Shown: positions 6,790-10,089 of the stretch, one piece after another | How positions within the stretch are numbered: position 1 is the stretch's first letter | Layout: each line of letters starts with the position of its first letter | Assembly: GCA_905479595.1 (NCBI GenBank) | Contig: CAJQND010000162.1 | Coordinates: forward strand, 1 to 10,089 | Direction of reading: 5' to 3' | DNA length: 10,089 bases | Source: an uncultured Hyphomicrobiales bacterium | Lineage (GTDB): Bacteria > Pseudomonadota > Alphaproteobacteria > Rhizobiales > CAJQND01 | Notes under the pieces: generated by a model | Seen by the model: only the letters and a program-made list of their open reading frames with translations | Database searches by the model: none | What the model was told of the DNA's origin: nothing | Position numbers and translations under genes: made by a program

Positions 6790-7617
6790 TCAGACCTGAT
6801 ATGGTGGATGATGCAGCCCAGCAGGTGAATTGGTGAAAATCTCATGGCCGGTTTCAGTAACCCCGACCGTATGTTCAAATTGCGCTGAAAAAGACCGGTC
6901 GCGGGTAACCGCAGTCCAGCCATCAGATAAAACCTTAACTTGCGGCTTGCCGAGATTGATCATCGGCTCGACGGTGAACAGCATGCCCGGGCGCAATTCC
7001 ACCCCTTCACCTTTGCGGCCATAATGCAGAATGTTCGGCATGTCGTGGAAAAGTCGGCCAAGGCCATGACCACAAAAATCGCGCACTACGGAGCATCGTT
7101 CGCCTTCAGCGTATTTCTGAATGGCATACCCGATATCGCCGGTGGTGTTTCCAGGCTTAACCTGTTCCAACCCGATCATTAGCGAATTATAGGTGACCTC
7201 AACCAACCGTTCCGCCTTGCGGGGAACTTCACCGACGAGATACATCCGACTTGTATCGCCGTGCCAGCCTTCAACAATCAGCGTTACGTCAACATTGATG
7301 ATATCACCATCCTTGAGCACCCGGTCGCCAGGAATGCCGTGGCAAACAACGTGATTGATGGATGTACAAATAGACTTTGGAAACCCGCGATAATTCAACG
7401 GCGCGGGAATAGCGTCGTTTTCGCGGGCAAAGGCAAGCGCCATTGCGTCAAGCTGCTCCGTGGTATTACCGGGCTTCACGTGCTCGGTTAGCATGTCCAG
7501 GCAAGCTGCTGCGAGTTGGCCAGCTTTGCGCATCGCTGCGAACGCCTCTTCCCCATGAAGTTTTATCTGGCCGGTATTTGCAAGTGGGGCTTCGCCCGCA
7601 TCAACATATGTCATCAT
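6790..7617 (-). CDS. map: Methionine aminopeptidase, type I
   Basis: Removes the N-terminal methionine from nascent proteins; cytoplasmic two-metal enzyme. From the chosen ATG it has 275 residues. All metal ligands are visible, matching E. coli Asp97, Asp108, His171, Glu204 and Glu235: NVDVT (Asp110), HGDTSRMY (Asp121), CGHGLG (His184), FTVEPM (Glu217) and QFEHT (Glu248). The catalytic-loop histidine in LFHDMP (His191) is also present. A GTG at 7635 would add six residues and overlap the sfsA stop as GTGA. ATG 7617, followed by a second ATG at 7614, gives the (M)MTYVDA N-terminus usual in rhizobial homologues and has an AGG nine bases upstream, so it is preferred. Which of the three starts is used cannot be settled from sequence. 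It is the middle gene of sfsA-map-radC. Confidence 0.96.
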   Translation of the reverse strand: MMTYVDAGEAPLANTGQIKLHGEEAFAAMRKAGQLAAACLDMLTEHVKPGNTTEQLDAMALAFARENDAIPAPLNYRGFPKSICTSINHVVCHGIPGDRVLKDGDIINVDVTLIVEGWHGDTSRMYLVGEVPRKAERLVEVTYNSLMIGLEQVKPGNTTGDIGYAIQKYAEGERCSVVRDFCGHGLGRLFHDMPNILHYGRKGEGVELRPGMLFTVEPMINLGKPQVKVLSDGWTAVTRDRSFSAQFEHTVGVTETGHEIFTNSPAGLHHPPYQV

Positions 7618-7631
7618 CACGTAAAGCCTGT

Positions 7632-8348
7632 TCACAATTCCTGGAAGTCCAGGCGCTGGTCTAATTCTATTCCTTCTATATCCAGTTTACAGGAATACGC
7701 CAGTGCCTCAACGCCTGCTTTGCGTGCCGCAGCAAAGTTTTCTGCATATTTAGGGTCAATATCGCCAGCCAGCGCCACGCGCGATGCATCATCACGTTGC
7801 ACCACATAAAGCATTACCGCGCGGTGGCCCGCCCTTACCATGTTCGCAAGTTCATCCAAATGTTTTGCGCCACGCGCGGTGACAGAATCTGGAAATTCAG
7901 CCAATCCCGGCGCGCGCAACAGGTGGACATTCTTGATTTCCACATAACAGGTTGGCTTTGCAGCATCTTCCAGTAAAACATCGATGCGGCTGTTTTGACC
8001 GTACTTCACTTCTGTTCGCATGGTTTCATAACCGGCAAGTTCAGGGATTTTAGCAGCAGCGATGGCTTCAGCAGCAATCTTGTTGGGGTGGCTGGTGTTA
8101 ATGCCCACCAGGGCTTTAGTGCCGTGATCATGGGTTTCGCACAATTGCCAATCCCAATTAAGCTTACGGTTGGGATTTTGCGCAGGCGATAGCCATACCT
8201 TCAAACCTGGCTCTTTCAGGCCCAGCATTGCACCGGGATTGGCGCAATGGGCGGTGACCAGGCCGTGACCGGGCAGCTCGACATCAGCAAGGAAGCGCTT
8301 GTAGCGTTGGACAAGTCGGCCTTCGATCAAGGGTGCGGGAAATTTCAT
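7632..8348 (-). CDS. sfsA: SfsA family protein (sugar fermentation stimulation protein homologue)
   Basis: A 238-residue SfsA-family protein, the usual length. E. coli SfsA was described as a DNA-binding factor affecting maltose metabolism; structurally the family joins an OB-like N-terminal part to a PD-(D/E)xK nuclease-like core. Conserved blocks are MKFPAPLIEGRLVQRYKRFL (1-20), VTAHCANPGAMLGL (31-44), VGINTSHPN (81-89), the putative catalytic set Asp123 with Glu137-x-Lys139 in SRIDVLL...YVEIKN, and EFPDSVTARGAKHL (151-164). ATG 8348 is chosen because MKFPAPLIEGR is the family's standard N-terminus. A TTG at 8384 would add 12 unrelated residues and cover the likely promoter. No Shine-Dalgarno is visible upstream, which fits a leaderless mRNA. 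The end lies next to or overlaps the start of map, so they form one operon. Confidence 0.94.
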   Translation of the reverse strand: MKFPAPLIEGRLVQRYKRFLADVELPGHGLVTAHCANPGAMLGLKEPGLKVWLSPAQNPNRKLNWDWQLCETHDHGTKALVGINTSHPNKIAAEAIAAAKIPELAGYETMRTEVKYGQNSRIDVLLEDAAKPTCYVEIKNVHLLRAPGLAEFPDSVTARGAKHLDELANMVRAGHRAVMLYVVQRDDASRVALAGDIDPKYAENFAAARKAGVEALAYSCKLDIEGIELDQRLDFQEL

Positions 8349-8407
8349 ACATAGAGTTTTACGGATTTGCGTTGTCTTATTCAATCAATCCGGCGTAAAA
8401 ATTGAAT
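8349..8407. promoter_or_regulatory. Divergent promoter region between sfsA and the CinA-like gene
   Basis: A 59-base A+T-rich gap between divergent genes. On the minus strand TTGAAT (complement of 8379-8384), a 17-base spacer and TAAAAC (complement of 8356-8361) could form -35 and -10 boxes for sfsA-map-radC. On the plus strand TTGTCT (8372-8377), an 18-base spacer and TAAAAA (8396-8401) could serve the CinA-like gene. Each hexamer matches the sigma-70 consensus at four of six positions. Both predicted starts fall at or within a few bases of the ATGs (8348 and 8408), and neither ATG has a Shine-Dalgarno. Assigned from consensus likeness only. Confidence 0.35.
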
Positions 8408-9178
8408 ATGAATGAACATGTAAACGACACGGTGACGGCGGCTGTATTGCTGATTGGCGATGAGCTTCTTTCCGGGCGCACCAAAGACAAAAACCTTGGC
8501 TACATTGCCGAATACCTCACCAATATGGCGATTGAGCTGCGTGAGGCACGGCTGGTTTCTGATGATGAAGGCGATATCGTTGAGGCATTGAATGCTTTGC
8601 GGGCGCGCTATGACTATGTTTTCACAACCGGTGGCATCGGTCCAACCCATGATGACATCACCGCAGATTGCGTGGCAAAGGCGTTTGGGGTTGGCATCGA
8701 TCATCATCCTGAAGCGGTTAAATTGCTAGAAGAACGGTATGCAAAAACCGATTGGGAGCTAAACGAGGCGCGTATGCGCATGGCGCGAATACCAGATGGG
8801 GCAACACTGGTCTACAACCCGGTGTCGACTGCGCCGGGATTCAAAATTGAAAATGTGTATGTCATGGCCGGAGTGCCCGAGGTAATGCGCGCAATGATGG
8901 ATAACATTGCACCCACTCTACGCCAAGGAATGCCTGTCCTTTCGCGCACTGTGACCGCCTATATCGGCGAGGGCGATCTGGCGCCTGGGTTGGCCAGTGT
9001 TCAGGAAGAGTTTCCAGAAGTGTCCATGGGCAGTTATCCGTTCCAGGAAGATAGCAAATTCGGCGCAAAGCTTGTGCTGCGCAGCAAAGACGAAAGCGCA
9101 CTTGAGCGCGCGGAGGCGGCGGTTGCGGGGATGGTCGCAGAACTTTACGCCGCACCGAATGTCAGAACCTGGAAATAA
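8408..9178 (+). CDS. CinA-like (COG1058) molybdopterin-binding-fold protein, single domain
   Basis: A 256-residue protein of the CinA/COG1058 group, often annotated competence/damage-inducible protein A. It begins with TAAVLLIGDELLSGRTKDKN (residues 10-29) and has the complete MoCF loop TTGGIGPTHDDITADCVAKA (73-92). The C-terminal nicotinamide-nucleotide amidase (PncC) domain of full-length CinA is missing. Homologues with this fold hydrolyse ADP-ribose or FAD, but the sequence does not show which reaction applies here; the fold alone does not prove binding of molybdopterin. Of two in-frame starts, TTG 8402 and ATG 8408, the ATG is chosen. Neither has a clear ribosome binding site. It lies 28 bases before gpt on the same strand, so they are likely co-transcribed; no functional link to the cox cluster is evident. 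Confidence 0.88.
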   Translation: MNEHVNDTVTAAVLLIGDELLSGRTKDKNLGYIAEYLTNMAIELREARLVSDDEGDIVEALNALRARYDYVFTTGGIGPTHDDITADCVAKAFGVGIDHHPEAVKLLEERYAKTDWELNEARMRMARIPDGATLVYNPVSTAPGFKIENVYVMAGVPEVMRAMMDNIAPTLRQGMPVLSRTVTAYIGEGDLAPGLASVQEEFPEVSMGSYPFQEDSKFGAKLVLRSKDESALERAEAAVAGMVAELYAAPNVRTWK

Positions 9179-9190
9179 GATCAAATAAAT

Positions 9191-9200
9191 GGGGGAGTGA
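9191..9200 (+). promoter_or_regulatory. Ribosome binding site of gpt
   Basis: The purine-rich run GGGGGAGTGA lies in the 28-base gap after the CinA-like gene, with its GGGGAG core 10 bases before ATG 9207. It supports that start. Confidence 0.6.
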
Positions 9201-9206
9201 GAGTTT

Positions 9207-9719
9207 ATGAGCGTTGAAGGCGGAAATGTTGAGGAGCGTTACCAAAAGGGGTTTCCTGTATCGTGGGAGCAATTGCACCGCGATGCCCGTGCACTTGCGT
9301 GGCGGCTCCACGAAAGCGGGCCTTTTACCGCGGTCGTGGCGGTAACGCGTGGTGGTCTGGTTCCCGCGGCCATTGTGGCGCGCGAACTTGGTATTCGGGT
9401 GATCGAAACAGTATGTATTGCTTCTTATGACTACGGCACCCAAGGCGAGATCGACGTTTTGAAATCCGCTGCCGCTGACGTGGTGGGGCATGGGGAAAGC
9501 GTGGTTATTGTTGATGATCTGGCTGATACCGGCAAAACAGGCCGTGCGGTGCGCGCAATGCTGCCAAAAGCCCATTTTGCGACTGTTTATGTGAAGCCAG
9601 AAGGCCAACCCTTGGTGGATACATTCATCACCGAGGTAAGCCAGGACACCTGGATTTATCTGCCATGGGATATGGGCTTGCAGTTTACCCCGCCAATCCT
9701 CGACGGAGCGACCGGGTGA
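9207..9719 (+). CDS. gpt: Xanthine(-guanine) phosphoribosyltransferase
   Basis: A 170-residue type I phosphoribosyltransferase that converts xanthine and guanine (and more weakly hypoxanthine) to nucleotides with PRPP, in purine salvage. The PRPP-binding loop VVIVDDLADTGKT is at residues 99-111, with the two Asp residues 103 and 104. TRGGLVPA (47-54) is the pyrophosphate loop, and Trp149-Ile150 lies at the place of the E. coli base-binding segment. It is longer than E. coli Gpt (152), through an N-terminal extension of about 12 residues before FPVSWEQLHRDARALAWRL, as is common in rhizobia. The stop overlaps the GTG start of the next gene by four bases (GTGA), so translation of the two is probably coupled. 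Confidence 0.94.
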   Translation: MSVEGGNVEERYQKGFPVSWEQLHRDARALAWRLHESGPFTAVVAVTRGGLVPAAIVARELGIRVIETVCIASYDYGTQGEIDVLKSAAADVVGHGESVVIVDDLADTGKTGRAVRAMLPKAHFATVYVKPEGQPLVDTFITEVSQDTWIYLPWDMGLQFTPPILDGATG

Positions 9720-10089
9720 AAACCGCCATTATCACAGGCGGCGCGTCAGGCATTGGTGCGGCAACGGCCCAGGCGCTTTATGCCAAAGGTTGGTGCGTTG
9801 GCATTTTAGACAGTGCACCAGACGCGCTAAAACGCGTTGATGAATTCAACCTTAGTTCTAAAAAAACCCGTGTAAGTATTTGTGATATAACGAATATAGA
9901 GGATGTCGAGCAAGCTGTAAATGAGTTGCGCGAAGGCTGGCCACCGCTATTGGGGTTGGTGAATTGCGCCGGAATTGGTCGCGATGTACCGGTGCTTGAA
10001 ACAACGCCGGAACTATTTCGCCAGATCCTCGAAGTGAACGTAATTGGCACCTTCAACACAGCCAAGAGCTGCGCGGCTGTTATGGCAAC
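9716..10089 (+). CDS. Short-chain dehydrogenase/reductase (SDR), 5' part, cut by window edge
   Basis: The frame is open to the right edge, giving the first 124 residues. It is a classical SDR: the nucleotide-binding motif TGGASGIG is at residues 7-14, CDITN at 56-60, NCAG at 83-86 (for the usual NNAG), and EVNVIGTFN at 106-114 with the structural Asn108. Asp32 at the end of the second beta strand suggests NAD(H) over NADP(H). The catalytic YxxxK lies beyond the window, so activity and substrate cannot be judged. The start is the GTG at 9716, overlapping the gpt stop; it places the first strand immediately before the glycine motif as expected. The section 9845-9905 is much richer in A+T than its surroundings. 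Confidence 0.88.
   Translation, partial: MKTAIITGGASGIGAATAQALYAKGWCVGILDSAPDALKRVDEFNLSSKKTRVSICDITNIEDVEQAVNELREGWPPLLGLVNCAGIGRDVPVLETTPELFRQILEVNVIGTFNTAKSCAAVMA

Noticed and set aside
8349..8384. TTG start at 8384 for sfsA, adding 12 residues
   Set aside because: The extra residues do not match the family, whose N-terminus is MKFPAPLIEGR, and the TTG overlaps the likely -35 box.
8402..8407. TTG start at 8402 for the CinA-like gene
   Set aside because: It would add only two residues, and an ATG follows at 8408; no ribosome binding site favours the TTG.
1..10089. CRISPR arrays, tRNA genes, insertion sequences, toxin-antitoxin or phage defence genes
   Set aside because: No regularly spaced direct repeats, tRNA cloverleaf, transposase or defence-type protein is visible; almost all of the sequence is taken up by recognised genes.

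Overview
The window looks like a chromosomal segment of an alphaproteobacterium, probably of the Rhizobiales (Hyphomicrobiales). This is inferred from protein-level resemblance of radC, map, sfsA and gpt to rhizobial forms, from their order, and from a moderate G+C content; no rRNA or phylogenetic marker fixes the genus. It is densely coded: no gene-free stretch exceeds about 100 bases. No tRNA, rRNA, CRISPR array, insertion sequence or phage gene was seen.

Left part (1-6075, + strand): the 3' half of a cox-type molybdenum hydroxylase locus. It opens with the C-terminal 125 residues of a CoxL-like large subunit and the FAD subunit coxM. The L-then-M order and the GCGEAGAIA active-site signature point to a form II (putative) CO dehydrogenase or a related aerobic-type hydroxylase, not the proven form I enzyme. 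A strong factor-independent terminator follows coxM. Then comes a tightly packed maturation cluster: coxD (MoxR-type AAA+ ATPase), coxE (VWA protein with MIDAS), an XdhC/CoxF-family protein split into two consecutive in-frame ORFs, and a fusion of a molybdopterin-binding domain with a MocA-like nucleotidyltransferase. Together these would make molybdopterin cytosine dinucleotide, finish the Mo site and deliver the cofactor to the hydroxylase.

Middle part (6061-8348, - strand): a housekeeping group transcribed sfsA-map-radC, whose last gene overlaps the end of the cox cluster tail to tail by 15 bases.

Right part (8408-10089, + strand): a single-domain CinA/COG1058-type molybdopterin-binding-fold protein, a xanthine(-guanine) phosphoribosyltransferase (gpt), and a short-chain dehydrogenase cut by the window edge. 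The 59-base gap between the divergent sfsA and the CinA-like gene carries candidate promoters on both strands that would give leaderless or nearly leaderless mRNAs.

Most genes belong to well-known families. The points worth a second look are the in-frame split of the XdhC protein, the cofactor-handling fusion protein, the terminator between structural and maturation genes, and copper-site maturation genes beside an enzyme that looks like form II.
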